Source: Type-B symbiont of Plautia stali (GTDB taxonomy: Bacteria > Pseudomonadota > Gammaproteobacteria > Enterobacterales > Enterobacteriaceae). From it: DNA of 64,000 nucleotides. The notes below the pieces were generated by a model. The model saw nothing but the letters and a program-made list of their open reading frames with translations. It had not been told where the DNA came from and made no database searches. The position numbers were made by a program, and so were the translations under genes. The first letter of the stretch is position 1; the number at the start of each line of letters is the position of its first letter. Of the stretch, positions 20,376-31,864 are shown one piece after another. The DNA lies in the NCBI GenBank assembly GCA_001485295.1, contig BBOA01000002.1, positions 1 through 64,000 of the forward strand, written 5' to 3'.

Positions 20376-22787
20376 TTACCAAGTTTTACCAATGTTAAAC
20401 TGGAACTGCTCTGATTTATCCCCTCCCACTTTTTTGACCGGCAGCGCGTAGGAGAAGACCAACGGTCCCAGCGGAGACATCCACTGCAGCGCAATACCGC
20501 TTGAAACGCGGATATTGTTCGGATCGCTATAGTCCGGGATGCCGGCATCGCGGGTTTCATCCTTGTTCTGCCATTTGGTGTCCCAGACGGTGCCCACATC
20601 GAAGAACAGCGAGGTGCGCACTGAGTTAATATATTTCTCGCTCAGGAACGGCGTCGGGGTAATCAGCTCGAGGCTGGCCACCGCTATCGCGTTGCCGCCC
20701 ACCGCGTCGCTCGACTTACAGATGCTGTTCAGATCGCTCAGCGTACAGGTTGAGGAGCCGCTGTTCAGGTAAGCCGCTTTCGGACCGATGGTGTTAGAGC
20801 GGAAACCGCGCATGGTGCTGGAGCCGCCCGCATAGAAGTTCTCATAGAACGGCATATCTTTGCCGCCCAGACCGTTGCCGTAACCGACGCGGCCGTGGCC
20901 TAACAGCACCCAAGTGCGATCGCGGTTCAGCGGCACGTACTGCTGAGTGTCCAGCGTCGCTTTATAGAACCTGTTGTCCGATCCCGGAATGGTGATTTTG
21001 CCGTTCAGATTGGTCCGGTTACCCGCTGTCGGGAAGAAGCCGCGATCGAGGGTGTTATAGATCCAGCCGTAGTTGAAGGTGAAGTCATCGGTGGAGAAGT
21101 CGCCTTTGTCGTTCAGCTCCTGCGGCTTGCCAACGGAGTCGAGATAACGCCACATCACCACTTGCGGCTGCATGTTGGAGACATTGTTATGTACATAACC
21201 CAGACCAACGCGCAGCGTGTTGTTCTCATTGACCGGGAAGCCGAGTGTGCCGCTTACACCATAACTCTTGTTGGTGTAGTCGGAGAGATCCGCGTCGTCC
21301 GCTTTGAAGCCGTTGTAGAAGACGCGACCGCCGAGGCTCACGCCGTCCACCGTAAAGTACGGATCGGTCAGCGAAAATTCCGCATAGGTCTGGTAGTCGT
21401 TTTTGGTGCCGATGATGCTCACCGTATTACCGGTGCCCAGCCAGTTGTCTTGGGTGACGCCGACCTGAAAGCCGACGCCGCTTTCAGTGCCGTAGCCAAC
21501 GCCGAAGTTAAAGGTGCCGGTGTTGCGCTCTTTCACCTTGTAGACCACGTCCACTTGGTCCGGCGATCCTGCGACGCGCTGGATATCGAAGTCCACGGTT
21601 TTAAAGTAGCCGGTACGTTTCAGACGCTCTTTGCCCTGTTCGACCAAGGCGCTGCACAGCCACGCGCCTTCCATCTGACGCATTTCACGACGCAGCACCA
21701 CGTCTTTCGAGGTGTCGTTGCCCTCGAAGCGCACTTTATGCACATAGTAACGGTTGCCCGCATCCACTCTGACATACAGCTTCACTGTTTTATCGGCTTC
21801 ATTGATTTCTGGATGCGTCATCACTTGCGGATAGGCGTAGCCGTAGCGGCCCAGCAGCTTCTTGATGTTATTTTCCATCTGGGTGACTTTGGTGCCGTTA
21901 TACAGCTCGCCCGATGGAATTTGCGCCAGATGTTCAATCTCTGCCGAGTAGCCTGCCATGCTGCCGTTGACGATCACGCCGGCGATGTTGTACTGATCGC
22001 CCTCGGTGATGTTTATGGTGATGTAGATGCCTTTTTTATTTGGCGTCAGGCTGACCTGCGTCGAATCGATACTGAAGCGCACATAACCGTGATTGAGGTA
22101 GAAGCTATGCAGGGTTTCTAGGTCGCCCATCAGTTTCTGTTTATGATATTTGCGATCGCCGATTAGGTTCCACCACTGCACTTCGTCGTGCAGTTGGAAA
22201 CGAGAGATCAGCTCATTGGAGCTGAAGGCTTTATTGCCGACGATATTGATCTGCTGAATTTTGGCGGAGACACCTTCGGTGAAGACCAGCTTCAGGTCCA
22301 CGCGGTTACGCGGCAGCGGCGTGACCACGGCCTTAACGTTGGCGGTGTATTTGCCCACGCTGTAGTAGAAATTCTCCAGCCTTCTCTCGATCGAAGAGAC
22401 GGTGGTTCGGTCTAGGGCTTCGCCTACACGTACGCCAGAGGCCTTAAGGCTCTGCTTGAGCTTATCTTCTTTCACCGCTTTGTTGCCGGTAAAGGTAATG
22501 CTGGTAATGGTAGGACGTTCTTTAACCTGAACAATCAGCGTGGTTCCGTCGCGCAGGACTTGAACATCCTCAAAGTTCCTGGTCGCGAACAGGGAACGAA
22601 TGGTGTTTTTGACATCTTCGTCATTCACCGTATCGCCAACTCGTATAGGCATGCTCAGCAAAACCGCGCTGACGGCGACTCGCTGTAGCCCTTCGAAATG
22701 AATATCCTTCACCACGAAATCGTCTGCACCGTAAACGGTAGCGCTGCTAAACAGCAGCGACGCTATGAGCAACTTTTTCATCGCCAT
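20376..22787 (-). CDS. bamA: outer-membrane protein assembly factor BamA
   Basis: BamA is the core of the BAM machine that folds beta-barrels into the outer membrane. I chose the start at [13 protein letters not shown] (22785-22787), giving 803 residues against 810 in E. coli; eight codons upstream show no similarity. A signal peptide ends at VYGA, then come five POTRA domains (to about residue 420) and a 16-strand barrel ending in QFNIGKTW, with the expected terminal aromatic residue. The loop L6 motif normally reading VRGF is MRGF here (codon 20811-20813). It is otherwise intact. Confidence 0.96.
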   Translation of the reverse strand: MAMKKLLIASLLFSSATVYGADDFVVKDIHFEGLQRVAVSAVLLSMPIRVGDTVNDEDVKNTIRSLFATRNFEDVQVLRDGTTLIVQVKERPTITSITFTGNKAVKEDKLKQSLKASGVRVGEALDRTTVSSIERRLENFYYSVGKYTANVKAVVTPLPRNRVDLKLVFTEGVSAKIQQINIVGNKAFSSNELISRFQLHDEVQWWNLIGDRKYHKQKLMGDLETLHSFYLNHGYVRFSIDSTQVSLTPNKKGIYITINITEGDQYNIAGVIVNGSMAGYSAEIEHLAQIPSGELYNGTKVTQMENNIKKLLGRYGYAYPQVMTHPEINEADKTVKLYVRVDAGNRYYVHKVRFEGNDTSKDVVLRREMRQMEGAWLCSALVEQGKERLKRTGYFKTVDFDIQRVAGSPDQVDVVYKVKERNTGTFNFGVGYGTESGVGFQVGVTQDNWLGTGNTVSIIGTKNDYQTYAEFSLTDPYFTVDGVSLGGRVFYNGFKADDADLSDYTNKSYGVSGTLGFPVNENNTLRVGLGYVHNNVSNMQPQVVMWRYLDSVGKPQELNDKGDFSTDDFTFNYGWIYNTLDRGFFPTAGNRTNLNGKITIPGSDNRFYKATLDTQQYVPLNRDRTWVLLGHGRVGYGNGLGGKDMPFYENFYAGGSSTMRGFRSNTIGPKAAYLNSGSSTCTLSDLNSICKSSDAVGGNAIAVASLELITPTPFLSEKYINSVRTSLFFDVGTVWDTKWQNKDETRDAGIPDYSDPNNIRVSSGIALQWMSPLGPLVFSYALPVKKVGGDKSEQFQFNIGKTW

Positions 22788-22838
22788 CGTTATTATGCGT
22801 TTTCCTAACACATCCCGCGTCTGTCTGCGTTACAGCAA

Positions 22839-24203
22839 TTACAGATGTGAGAAATCATTGAAAAGTGCAAGCCCCATTAACAACACCAGCAGGATTGAGC
22901 CAATGCGATAACTGAAGTTCTGAACTCGCTCGGACACGGGTCCACCTTTGATCTTTTCGATCGCCAAGAAAAGTAAATGCCCACCATCTAATACCGGCAG
23001 TGGGAACAGATTAATGATTCCGAGATTGACGCTAATCAACGCCAGAAACATCAGGTAGTAAATCACCCCATATTCCGCTGACAAGCCTGCGCCCTGCATG
23101 ATCGAAATCGGCCCGCTCAGGTTATTTAGCTTCACATCCCCAGTAATTAACTTGCCCAGCATGGAGACCGTCAGCTTCATCAGTTGCCAGGTTTTCGCGC
23201 TGGCCTCACCGATGGCGTCGAACGCGCCATACTGCCTTACCGTTTTATAGGCTTCCGGCAGCGGGATCACGCGCGGGATTACCCCGGCGAAACCTTCTAC
23301 TTTTATTTTCGCGCTTAGTCTGGCTTCAGGCGTCAAGTGCAGCTGCACTATTTCGCCGTCACGATTCACGTCCAGAACTATCTCTTTGCCAGGATTGTCC
23401 CGAACCTGCACGACAAAGATCTGCCATTGCGTTAACGGCTGACCATCGACTTTAACGATCCTATCGCCCGCTTGCAAACCGGCAACGCTCGCGGGGGAAT
23501 TTGCCTGCACCTCCGCCAACGTGGTTTCGATTTGCGGGCCGCGCGGACGAATGCCCAGCGCGACGATCGGATCCTCTTTGTCTGGCTCGAACTTCCAGTT
23601 GCGTAGGTCAACCGCTCTCTGCTGTGTCGCCTCTTCTTCGCCAAAGCGCGAGACGGTTAGTACCGTCTGCGCGTCTCCGATTTTGCCGATCAGCGCCATA
23701 CGCACGGCATCCCAGTCAGGCGTTTCGATACCGTCTACCGCCTTAAGTTCCATTCCGCCGGCAATTTGCGCTTCCGCCGCCACTGAACCGTTCACGATTT
23801 CGCCAACCACCGGGCGCACACCAGACACGCCGTGGATAAACATGACCCAATAGGCGAACACGGCGAAGATAAAGTTGGCAACGGGACCGGCGGCTATAAT
23901 CGCCGCGCGCTGCCAGATGGCTTTGTTGTTAAACGTCTGATGACGCAGCTCGGCGGGCACGCTTTCCACGCGCTCATCGAGCATTTTTATATAGCCCCCG
24001 ATCGGGATCAGCGCGATGACATATTCGGTGTCCTGCTTATCGCGGCGCTGCCAGAGCGCCTTGCCGAAACCGATCGAGAAGCGCTCAACGCATACGCCGC
24101 AGCGGCGCGCCACCCAGAAATGGCCAAACTCGTGAACGGTGATCAGCACGCCGAGGGTGATGATGAAGGCGACAAAACTCCACAATATACTCAACATCTG
24201 CAC
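22839..24203 (-). CDS. rseP: intramembrane zinc protease RseP
   Basis: RseP cuts the anti-sigma factor RseA inside the membrane to release sigma E and also removes leftover signal peptides. The 454 residues (E. coli 450) contain the zinc site HEFGHF near residue 24, two periplasmic PDZ domains (around [25 protein letters not shown]) and the second zinc motif LPVLDGGH near residue 405. The start may be the third codon, giving MLSIL as in E. coli. It lies between cdsA and bamA. Confidence 0.96.
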   Translation of the reverse strand: MQMLSILWSFVAFIITLGVLITVHEFGHFWVARRCGVCVERFSIGFGKALWQRRDKQDTEYVIALIPIGGYIKMLDERVESVPAELRHQTFNNKAIWQRAAIIAAGPVANFIFAVFAYWVMFIHGVSGVRPVVGEIVNGSVAAEAQIAGGMELKAVDGIETPDWDAVRMALIGKIGDAQTVLTVSRFGEEEATQQRAVDLRNWKFEPDKEDPIVALGIRPRGPQIETTLAEVQANSPASVAGLQAGDRIVKVDGQPLTQWQIFVVQVRDNPGKEIVLDVNRDGEIVQLHLTPEARLSAKIKVEGFAGVIPRVIPLPEAYKTVRQYGAFDAIGEASAKTWQLMKLTVSMLGKLITGDVKLNNLSGPISIMQGAGLSAEYGVIYYLMFLALISVNLGIINLFPLPVLDGGHLLFLAIEKIKGGPVSERVQNFSYRIGSILLVLLMGLALFNDFSHL

Positions 24204-24209
24204 CTGTCC

Positions 24210-25067
24210 TCAGAGGGTGCGGAACACCAGCAATAGCAAGCAGGCGAAAACCGGCACTGCCGCGGTCAGACTGTCGATGCGATCGAGAACGCCGCCGTGA
24301 CCTGGGATCAGGTTGCTGCTGTCTTTGATGCCCGCTTCGCGTTTGAACATACTTTCCGTTAAGTCGCCCAGCACCGAGGCGAGCGTCGCCAGCACAGCGC
24401 AGACGATGAGCGTGCCGGCGGAGACACTTAGCGGCACGAGGCTGGCGAACAGCCAAGCGAGTAGTGCGGAAGAGACCAGTCCACCAAAGAAGCCTTCCCA
24501 AGTTTTGCCGGGCGACACTTTCGGCGCCAGCTTATGCTTGCCGAACAGTCTGCCGAACATATAGGCGCCGGAATCTGCGCCCCACACTAAGAACATGACA
24601 AACAGCAGCCACCATGAACCGGCATGTTGATCGCTGTCGTAATGATACTGACGCAGCGCCATCATACCCCAGAAAAAGGGGATCAATGTGAGAATGCCAA
24701 ACAGCAGCCGCAGCGGACGCGAATGATGCCACAAAAAGGCCGACGCCGGATAGGAGAGCACCAGCAGCAGCGCCGTGATCCACCATGCTAGCGACGCCCA
24801 GAGCGACGTGGCGACCTGCGGCAAATGCACGGCGCGCTGATAAGGAGGAAGGGTAAAAAGCATCGCCACCAGCAGCAGGCCGCAGAGAACCGAAAGCCAG
24901 ATGCGCTGTTGACGCGACGCCATGCCCGCAAGCTGGCCCCATTCCCAAGCAGCCAGCATGCAGATGACAATTATCGTCATCGTAAAACACAGGGGCGGTA
25001 ACCAAAAAAGCGCAGCAATCACCAGCGGAATAAGAATAAGCACGGTAATCAGACGAGACTTCAGCAA
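24210..25067 (-). CDS. cdsA: phosphatidate cytidylyltransferase CdsA
   Basis: CdsA makes CDP-diacylglycerol from phosphatidate and CTP, the branch point of phospholipid synthesis in the inner membrane. The 285-residue protein has about eight membrane segments and the family signature running through KREAGIKDSSNLIPGHGG and LDRIDS near the C-terminus. It lies 18 bases after uppS and 6 bases before rseP in the conserved order. Confidence 0.96.
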   Translation of the reverse strand: MLKSRLITVLILIPLVIAALFWLPPLCFTMTIIVICMLAAWEWGQLAGMASRQQRIWLSVLCGLLLVAMLFTLPPYQRAVHLPQVATSLWASLAWWITALLLVLSYPASAFLWHHSRPLRLLFGILTLIPFFWGMMALRQYHYDSDQHAGSWWLLFVMFLVWGADSGAYMFGRLFGKHKLAPKVSPGKTWEGFFGGLVSSALLAWLFASLVPLSVSAGTLIVCAVLATLASVLGDLTESMFKREAGIKDSSNLIPGHGGVLDRIDSLTAAVPVFACLLLLVFRTL

Positions 25068-25085
25068 AGGTTACCCCCTGTTCGC

Positions 25086-25838
25086 TCAGGCGCTGCCTGG
25101 TGCAACGCCGCCAAAACGACGCTCCCGCAGAGAGAATGCATTCAGTGCACCTTCAAAAACGTGTTCATCAAAATCAGGCCAGAGAACATCGGTAAAATAA
25201 AACTCAGCATAGGCGATCTGCCACAGCAGGAAGTTGCTAATCCGATGCTCTCTCCCGGTCCTTATCACTAAATCCACTGGAGCCAGCCCCTGCATGCAGA
25301 GATGCGCAGACAGGTTCTCCTCGGTGATCTGGTCAGGACGCAGCAAACCTTCCTGAACCTGCTCAGCAATTTTTTTCACTCCTTGGATAATATCCCAACG
25401 TCCGCCATAGTTCGCGGCAATATTGAGAGTCAGTCCACTATTTTGCTGAGTCAGTTCCTCGGCGTGACGAATACGCTCCTGAATACGGTTACTGAAACGG
25501 CTCACGTCGCCGATAATGTGCAGACGCACGTTGTGCTTGTGCAAGCTCTTCACTTCACTGTCGAGCGCCCAGACAAACAGCTCCATCAGCGCCGTGACTT
25601 CCGAAGCCGGTCGGCTCCAGTTTTCACTGCTGAAGGCATAGAGCGTCAGCGCTTCAAGATTGTTGCTGACGGCAAAGCTGACGGAGCGGCGTACCGCTTT
25701 TACGCCCGCTTTATGGCCGGAAATACGCAGTTTTCCCTGATTTTTAGCCCAGCGACCATTGCCATCCATGATGATAGCCACGTGACGCAGGCCTGTTCCC
25801 TGCTGGTCATCAGTTTTGTTGTGATTATTGGACGACAT
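25086..25838 (-). CDS. uppS: undecaprenyl diphosphate synthase
   Basis: UppS makes the C55 lipid carrier for peptidoglycan and O-antigen from FPP and IPP; it is essential. The 250 residues carry the catalytic aspartate in IIMDGNGRWA (Asp25), the SSENW motif near residue 72 and the late region RTGREHRISNFLLWQ. The last motif is unusual: the usual RTGGEHR has Arg in place of the second Gly (residue 196, codon AGA at 25251-25253). The frame is otherwise full length and well conserved. Confidence 0.96.
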   Translation of the reverse strand: MSSNNHNKTDDQQGTGLRHVAIIMDGNGRWAKNQGKLRISGHKAGVKAVRRSVSFAVSNNLEALTLYAFSSENWSRPASEVTALMELFVWALDSEVKSLHKHNVRLHIIGDVSRFSNRIQERIRHAEELTQQNSGLTLNIAANYGGRWDIIQGVKKIAEQVQEGLLRPDQITEENLSAHLCMQGLAPVDLVIRTGREHRISNFLLWQIAYAEFYFTDVLWPDFDEHVFEGALNAFSLRERRFGGVAPGSA

Positions 25839-26007
25839 AACGCGTAATTAATTCCTGTTGTCAGAAATACTGTGGTTTCTGAATACATTGCGCCCGGTAC
25901 TCTCTCGACCAAAAAGGGGCGGGACGCATCTGATGCGATGCCATACCCGGAAACGCGAGCGAGCGACTATACCATTTTCGCTACAGGCGAACAAATAACG
26001 GCGCGCG

Positions 26008-27210
26008 TTAACGCAAGGTCGCGAAACGCGGCAGCATCTCTGTGGCGCTGGCGCGCGCGGCGCGATCGATATCCAGCACGGCGTCCACGGAATCCGGCTC
26101 CGCGAACGTCTGCGCCTCCAGCACCTCGCTGTTGAGTGCTGCTATGTCGGTAAAGCGAGTCTGGTTGTCCAAAAAGGCCGCCACCGCAACCTCGTTGGCC
26201 GCGTTAAGCGTGGTGGTCGCCGCCTGCCCCGCCTCGCAGGCATCTATCGCCAGCTTTAGGCAAGGGTAGCGGGCAAAATCGGGTTGGGCGAACGTCAGCG
26301 CGGACATGCGGGTGAAGTCCAGCGGCGTCACGCCTGCCGTAATACGCGCGGGCCAAGCCATGCAGTGAGCGACGGGCGTACGCATATCCGGTGAACCGAG
26401 CTGTGCCAGCACACTGCCATCGCAGTAACGTACCATGGAGTGGATCATCGACTGCGGATGCAAAATCACCTCCATTTGTGCTGCGCTGGCGTTAAATAAC
26501 CAGCGGGCTTCAATGTATTCGAGACCTTTATTCATCATAGTGGCCGAGTCGACGGAGATTTTACGTCCCATCGACCAGTTCGGATGCGCGCAGGCTTGAT
26601 CCGGCGACATGGTTGCGAGGTCAGCTAGTGGCGTGTCACGAAAAGGACCACCCGATCCCGTAAGGATAATGGACTCAATGCCGTTTTCTCGCAGGGCAGC
26701 GTATCCTAACTGATGCTGGATGGAAGCGGGCAAACTCTGAAAAATGGCGTTGTGCTCGCTGTCGACGGGCAGCAGCTGCGCCTGATAGTGACGCACTGCC
26801 TCTATAAACAAACGGCCGCAGGTGACAAGCGACTCTTTATTGGCGAGCAGCACGCTTTTCCCGGCGCGGATCGCAGCCAGCGTCGGCAGCAGTCCCGAGG
26901 TGCCGACAATCGCCGCCATCACCTGATCGACCTCGTCAAGAGCGGCCAGCTCACACGCTGCTTGAACGCCGGAGAGCACTTCGGTCGCGACGTTGAGTGC
27001 TTTCAGTCGTTCACGCAGCGCCTGCGCGGACGCCTCGTCCGCCATGGCGGCATAGTGCGGCTGGAAGGTCTGGCACTGTTCCGCCATCAGCGCGAGGTTT
27101 TGTCCGGCCACCAGCGCGGTAATCTGGTAAAGCTCAGGATGAGCGCGCACCACCGCCAGCGTGCTAGCGCCAATCGATCCGGTGGAACCCAGCAAGGTTA
27201 ATCGCTTCAT
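26008..27210 (-). CDS. dxr: 1-deoxy-D-xylulose 5-phosphate reductoisomerase
   Basis: Dxr is the second enzyme of the MEP isoprenoid pathway. With the ATG at 27208-27210 the protein is 400 residues (E. coli 398) and starts [17 protein letters not shown], an NADPH-binding fold. [12 protein letters not shown] and [19 protein letters not shown] mark the metal and substrate site near residues 125 and 205-225. The upstream 39 codons of open frame show no similarity and are not included. It feeds the same pathway as the neighbouring uppS. Confidence 0.96.
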   Translation of the reverse strand: MKRLTLLGSTGSIGASTLAVVRAHPELYQITALVAGQNLALMAEQCQTFQPHYAAMADEASAQALRERLKALNVATEVLSGVQAACELAALDEVDQVMAAIVGTSGLLPTLAAIRAGKSVLLANKESLVTCGRLFIEAVRHYQAQLLPVDSEHNAIFQSLPASIQHQLGYAALRENGIESIILTGSGGPFRDTPLADLATMSPDQACAHPNWSMGRKISVDSATMMNKGLEYIEARWLFNASAAQMEVILHPQSMIHSMVRYCDGSVLAQLGSPDMRTPVAHCMAWPARITAGVTPLDFTRMSALTFAQPDFARYPCLKLAIDACEAGQAATTTLNAANEVAVAAFLDNQTRFTDIAALNSEVLEAQTFAEPDSVDAVLDIDRAARASATEMLPRFATLR

Positions 27211-27355
27211 TTCGCTCTCCCTGTGAAGGTGTCGAATAACTCCACAAGCGCGGAAGACATAATGTAAAATGCCGCTAGAATGCATTCGCAATGAACGTAG
27301 CTCTGAACGGCGTTTAATACCCAACAAGATTGGGTACAGAGAGCAGCTGACGGGA

Positions 27356-27913
27356 TTAGAATTCCATCAGCTCCTTCTCTTTTTCAGCTAGCGCCGCATC
27401 AACGTTTTTGATGCGCGTGTCTGTCATTTTCTGGATCTCATCCTGGGTGCGACGCTCGTCGTCTTCGTTGATCTCTTTGTCTTTCAGCAGCGCCTTGATC
27501 TTGTCGTTGGCGTCGCGGCGCACGTTGCGCACGGAAACGCGACCCTGCTCGGCTTCGCCGCGCACGATTTTGATCAGATCTTTACGACGCTCTTCGGTCA
27601 GCGCAGGCAGCGGAACGCGGATGTCGCTGCCCGCTGAGTTCGGGTTAAGGCCGAGGTCGGAAGCCATAATAGCTTTTTCCACTGCCGGGCCCATTGAGCG
27701 GTCGAACACGTTGATTTTCAGCGTGCGCGAATCTTCTACCGTTACGGACGCGAGCTGACGCAGCGGCGTCGGCGTGCTGTAGTATTCGACCACGATACCG
27801 TCGAGCAGAGAAGGAGAAGCACGACCGGTGCGCACTTTGCTGATAGTGTTTTTAAACGCTTCGACGCATTTGTCCATGCGCGTTTCAGCATCTTTTTTGA
27901 TGTCGTTAATCAC
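27356..27913 (-). CDS. frr: ribosome recycling factor
   Basis: Frr splits the post-termination ribosome together with EF-G. I chose the GTG start at 27911-27913, preceded by AAGGG, because the protein then begins [16 protein letters not shown] and has 185 residues as in E. coli. The longer frame adds 32 unrelated residues. The coiled three-helix domain ends in [13 protein letters not shown]. It lies between pyrH and dxr. Confidence 0.96.
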   Translation of the reverse strand: MINDIKKDAETRMDKCVEAFKNTISKVRTGRASPSLLDGIVVEYYSTPTPLRQLASVTVEDSRTLKINVFDRSMGPAVEKAIMASDLGLNPNSAGSDIRVPLPALTEERRKDLIKIVRGEAEQGRVSVRNVRRDANDKIKALLKDKEINEDDERRTQDEIQKMTDTRIKNVDAALAEKEKELMEF

Positions 27914-28053
27914 ATTGAAACCCTTGGATTCGGTTTGACCTAGCCATTCCGGCGGCGCCGGAAGCGGTATCGCCGTTGAGCGATAATCCTGAATAGTGCG
28001 CGGTGGCATTCACCGCGCCGACAGAATATACCTTATTTTATCTTGCGTCGGGA

Positions 28054-28779
28054 TTAATGCGTAATCAGGCTGCCTTCTTTTTCGCCCATGACCACGCGCC
28101 GCAGCGCACCAAGCTTGTTCATATTAAACACGCGGATCGGCAGCTGATGATCACGCGCCAGCGTAAAGGCCGCCAGATCCATCACTTTCAGCTCTTTTTC
28201 CAGCACTTCGGCGTAGGAGAGCTGATCGTACAGCGTCGCATCCGGGTTTTTCACCGGATCGGCTGAATAGACGCCATCGACTTTGGTGGCTTTCAGTACC
28301 ACGTCGGCTTCGATTTCGATGCCGCGCAGGCAGGCTGCCGAGTCGGTGGTGAAGAACGGGTTGCCGGTGCCGGCGGAGAAAATCACCACGCGGTTGTTGC
28401 ACAGCAGGCTGATGGCTTCGGCCCAGCTGTAGTTGTCGCACACGCCGTTAAGCGGGATAGCCGACATCAGGCGCGCGTTAACATAGGCACGGTGCAGCGC
28501 GTCGCGCATCGCCAGGCCATTCATCACGGTCGCCAACATGCCCATGTAGTCGCCGACGACGCGGTTCATACCCGCCTGCGCTAGGCCAGCGCCGCGGAAC
28601 AGGTTGCCGCCTCCAATTACCACGCCGACCTGAATGTCCAACTCGACCAGTTCCTTCACCTCTTGCGCTATGCGGTCAAGCACGCTCGCGTCAATACCAA
28701 AACCTTCATCACCTTGAAGTGCTTCGCCACTCAGTTTCAGTAGGATACGTTGATATACAGGTTTTGCGTTAGTCGCCAT
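28054..28779 (-). CDS. pyrH: uridylate kinase
   Basis: PyrH phosphorylates UMP to UDP and is essential. The 241 residues (same as E. coli) show the amino-acid-kinase fold: KLSGEALQG near residue 15, [11 protein letters not shown] near residue 55, and the ATP-binding [12 protein letters not shown] near residue 165. It lies between tsf and frr as in other enterobacteria. Confidence 0.97.
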   Translation of the reverse strand: MATNAKPVYQRILLKLSGEALQGDEGFGIDASVLDRIAQEVKELVELDIQVGVVIGGGNLFRGAGLAQAGMNRVVGDYMGMLATVMNGLAMRDALHRAYVNARLMSAIPLNGVCDNYSWAEAISLLCNNRVVIFSAGTGNPFFTTDSAACLRGIEIEADVVLKATKVDGVYSADPVKNPDATLYDQLSYAEVLEKELKVMDLAAFTLARDHQLPIRVFNMNKLGALRRVVMGEKEGSLITH

Positions 28780-28896
28780 GGTCGGTTCTTCCTAGAAGCG
28801 TTGAAAAGGAGAAATTAAATCTGCTCGATCATCCGCTTAGCCGGTGTAAATTACTATTTGGATGAGACTGAAAAGCGTCTGCTTTGCGCAGCAGAC

Positions 28897-28926
28897 AAAA
28901 AGGAACCGCCTTCTGGCGGTTCCTTT
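28897..28926 (-). terminator. rho-independent terminator after tsf
   Basis: On the minus strand a strong stem, AGGAACCGCC pairing with GGCGGTTCCT, is followed by T residues. It begins 8 bases after the tsf stop. A second hairpin, GTCTGC pairing with GCAGAC, lies just beyond at 28877-28896. Confidence 0.85.
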
Positions 28927-28933
28927 CACAGCA

Positions 28934-29785
28934 TTAAGACTGTTTGGACATCGCCGCTACTTCAGCAGCGAAGTCGCTTTCGACTTTCTCAATGCCTTCG
29001 CCCACTTCGAAGCGGATGAAGTTGATAACGTCAGCGCCCTGCTCTTTCAGCGCATGGCCAACGGTTTTACTCGGATCGATAACGAAAGCCTGACCGGTCA
29101 GAGAGACTTCGCCGGTGAATTTCTTCATGCGGCCTTCAACCATCTTCTCTGCAATCTCTTTGGGCTTGCCAGACTGCATCGCGATGTCCAGCTGAACCTG
29201 GTACTCTTTCTCAACCACTTCAGCAGAGACAAATTCCGGCTTAACAAATTCCGGCTTGCTAGCGGCAACGTGCATTGCGATCTGCTTGATCAGCTCTTCG
29301 TTAGCGCCTTTCGTAGAGATCAGCACGCCGATACGCGCGCCGTGCAGGTAAGAACCCAGCTGCTCACCTTCCAGTATGGAGATGCGCCGGATGTTGATGT
29401 TCTCGCCGATTTTTGCGACCAGCGCCACGCGCTCTTCTTCGAACTTCGCTTTTAACGCTTCAACGTCGGTGATGTGCTCAGCGGTTGCCGCGTCCAGCAC
29501 TTTGTCAGCGAAGGCCTGGAAGACGGCATCCTTCGCGACGAAGTCGGTCTGGCAATTAACTTCTAGGATCACGCTGTAGTTGCCGTCGATTTTGGTTCTG
29601 ATCACGCCGTCAGCAGCCACGTTGCCTGCTTTTTTCGCCGCTTTAATCGCGCCGGACTTACGCATGTTCTCAATCGCCAGCTCGATATCACCGTTCGCTT
29701 CGGTCAGCGCTTTTTTGCAGTCCATCATGCCCGCGCCAGTACGCTCGCGCAGTTCTTTTACCAGTGCAGCGGTAATTTCAGCCAT
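28934..29785 (-). CDS. tsf: translation elongation factor Ts
   Basis: EF-Ts recharges EF-Tu with GTP. The 283-residue protein (same as E. coli) starts [21 protein letters not shown] with a UBA-like domain. It has the TDFVAKD motif near residue 80, which touches the EF-Tu GTP site, followed by the two core subdomains. It follows rpsB, from which it is separated by a terminator-like hairpin. Confidence 0.97.
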   Translation of the reverse strand: MAEITAALVKELRERTGAGMMDCKKALTEANGDIELAIENMRKSGAIKAAKKAGNVAADGVIRTKIDGNYSVILEVNCQTDFVAKDAVFQAFADKVLDAATAEHITDVEALKAKFEEERVALVAKIGENINIRRISILEGEQLGSYLHGARIGVLISTKGANEELIKQIAMHVAASKPEFVKPEFVSAEVVEKEYQVQLDIAMQSGKPKEIAEKMVEGRMKKFTGEVSLTGQAFVIDPSKTVGHALKEQGADVINFIRFEVGEGIEKVESDFAAEVAAMSKQS

Positions 29786-29890
29786 TCCAAAATCCTCGGT
29801 TCGTACCCCGTGTGCTCGCGCACCAAGGCACCTGTTGCGGAAAATTTACTCTGTCCCGCCCGCCAGATTAAGGAGGCGTAACAGACGGAG

Positions 29891-29918
29891 ATAAAATAAA
29901 GGGGCCAGACTGGCCCCT
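29891..29918 (-). terminator. attenuating terminator between rpsB and tsf
   Basis: On the minus strand the stem GGGGCCAG pairs with CTGGCCCC and is followed by TTTATTTTA. It lies about 50 bases after the rpsB stop and would partly end the transcript before tsf, as is known for rpsB-tsf operons. Confidence 0.75.
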
Positions 29919-29967
29919 TAACAGATTATATCTGATGGTTAAGGGCTCTTTGCCAGAACGAACCTTA

Positions 29968-30890
<923 letters not shown>

Positions 30891-31027
30891 AGAATTTGTT
30901 CAGTGCAAGTGTGGGGCCCTGGCAGGGTCCCGCGACGCGAACTGTTTGGCTGCCTAGTTTTCGGCTGCTAACATGACAGCACATCATTCATTATTGCTGA
31001 AATTTTCGGCAACTACGGATTAATTTA

Positions 31028-31822
31028 ATGGCAATTTCAATTAAAACCCCTGAAGAAGTCGAAAAAATGCGCGGCGCGGGCCGTCTGGCCGCCAAGGTGC
31101 TGGAGATGATTGCTCCGCACGTCAAACCCGGCGTCTCTACCGGCGAGCTGGACCGGATCTGCCACGACTACATCACTAACAAGCAGCACGCCATCTCCGC
31201 CTGCCTCGGCTATCACGGCTTCCCAAAATCGGTCTGCATCTCGGTCAACGAGGTTGTGTGTCACGGTATTCCTAGCGACGAGCGCCTGTTGAAGGATGGC
31301 GACATCATCAACATCGACGTCACCGTCATTAAAGATGAGTATCACGGCGACACCTCAAAGATGTTTATCGTCGGCAAGTCGACTATCCAAGGCGAGCGTC
31401 TGTGCCATATTACTAAGAAGAGCCTCTATCTGGCACTGCGTCTGGTAAAGCCGGGCATTCGTCTGCGGGAGCTGGGCCGCGCTATCCAGAAGTATGTGGA
31501 ATTTCACGACTTCTCCGTGGTGCGCGAGTATTGCGGCCACGGCATAGGGAAAAGCTTCCATGAAGAGCCGCAAGTACTGCACTACGACGCGGACGACGGC
31601 GGCGTGGTGCTGCAGGCGGGAATGACCTTTACCATCGAACCAATGGTCAACGCCGGCGACTACCGCATCCGCACCATGAAAGATGGCTGGACGGTAAAAA
31701 CCAAAGATCGCAGCTTGTCTGCACAGTACGAGCATACTATTGTAGTGACCGATAACGGCTGCGAAATCCTGACCCTGCGTAGCGACGACACCATCGACGC
31801 GGTGCTGGTCAACGAATGGTAA
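31028..31822 (+). CDS. map: methionine aminopeptidase type I
   Basis: Map removes the initiator methionine from new proteins. The 264 residues equal the E. coli length. The metal ligands lie in NIDVTVIKDEYHGDTSKMF (two Asp), EYCGHGIG (His), TIEPMVN (Glu) and QYEHTIVV (Glu), and the substrate histidine lies in NEVVCHGIP. It is essential and intact. A short hairpin and eight T residues (about 31843-31864) follow the stop and run into the glnD start. Confidence 0.97.
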   Translation: MAISIKTPEEVEKMRGAGRLAAKVLEMIAPHVKPGVSTGELDRICHDYITNKQHAISACLGYHGFPKSVCISVNEVVCHGIPSDERLLKDGDIINIDVTVIKDEYHGDTSKMFIVGKSTIQGERLCHITKKSLYLALRLVKPGIRLRELGRAIQKYVEFHDFSVVREYCGHGIGKSFHEEPQVLHYDADDGGVVLQAGMTFTIEPMVNAGDYRIRTMKDGWTVKTKDRSLSAQYEHTIVVTDNGCEILTLRSDDTIDAVLVNEW

Positions 31823-31864
31823 TCCTCCCCCACTGATAAAAGCCGGCCCTGCGCCGTTTTTTTT

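Noticed and set aside
21162-22121. 319-codon plus-strand frame
   Set aside because: It is antisense to bamA, whose full-length conserved product accounts for the sequence.
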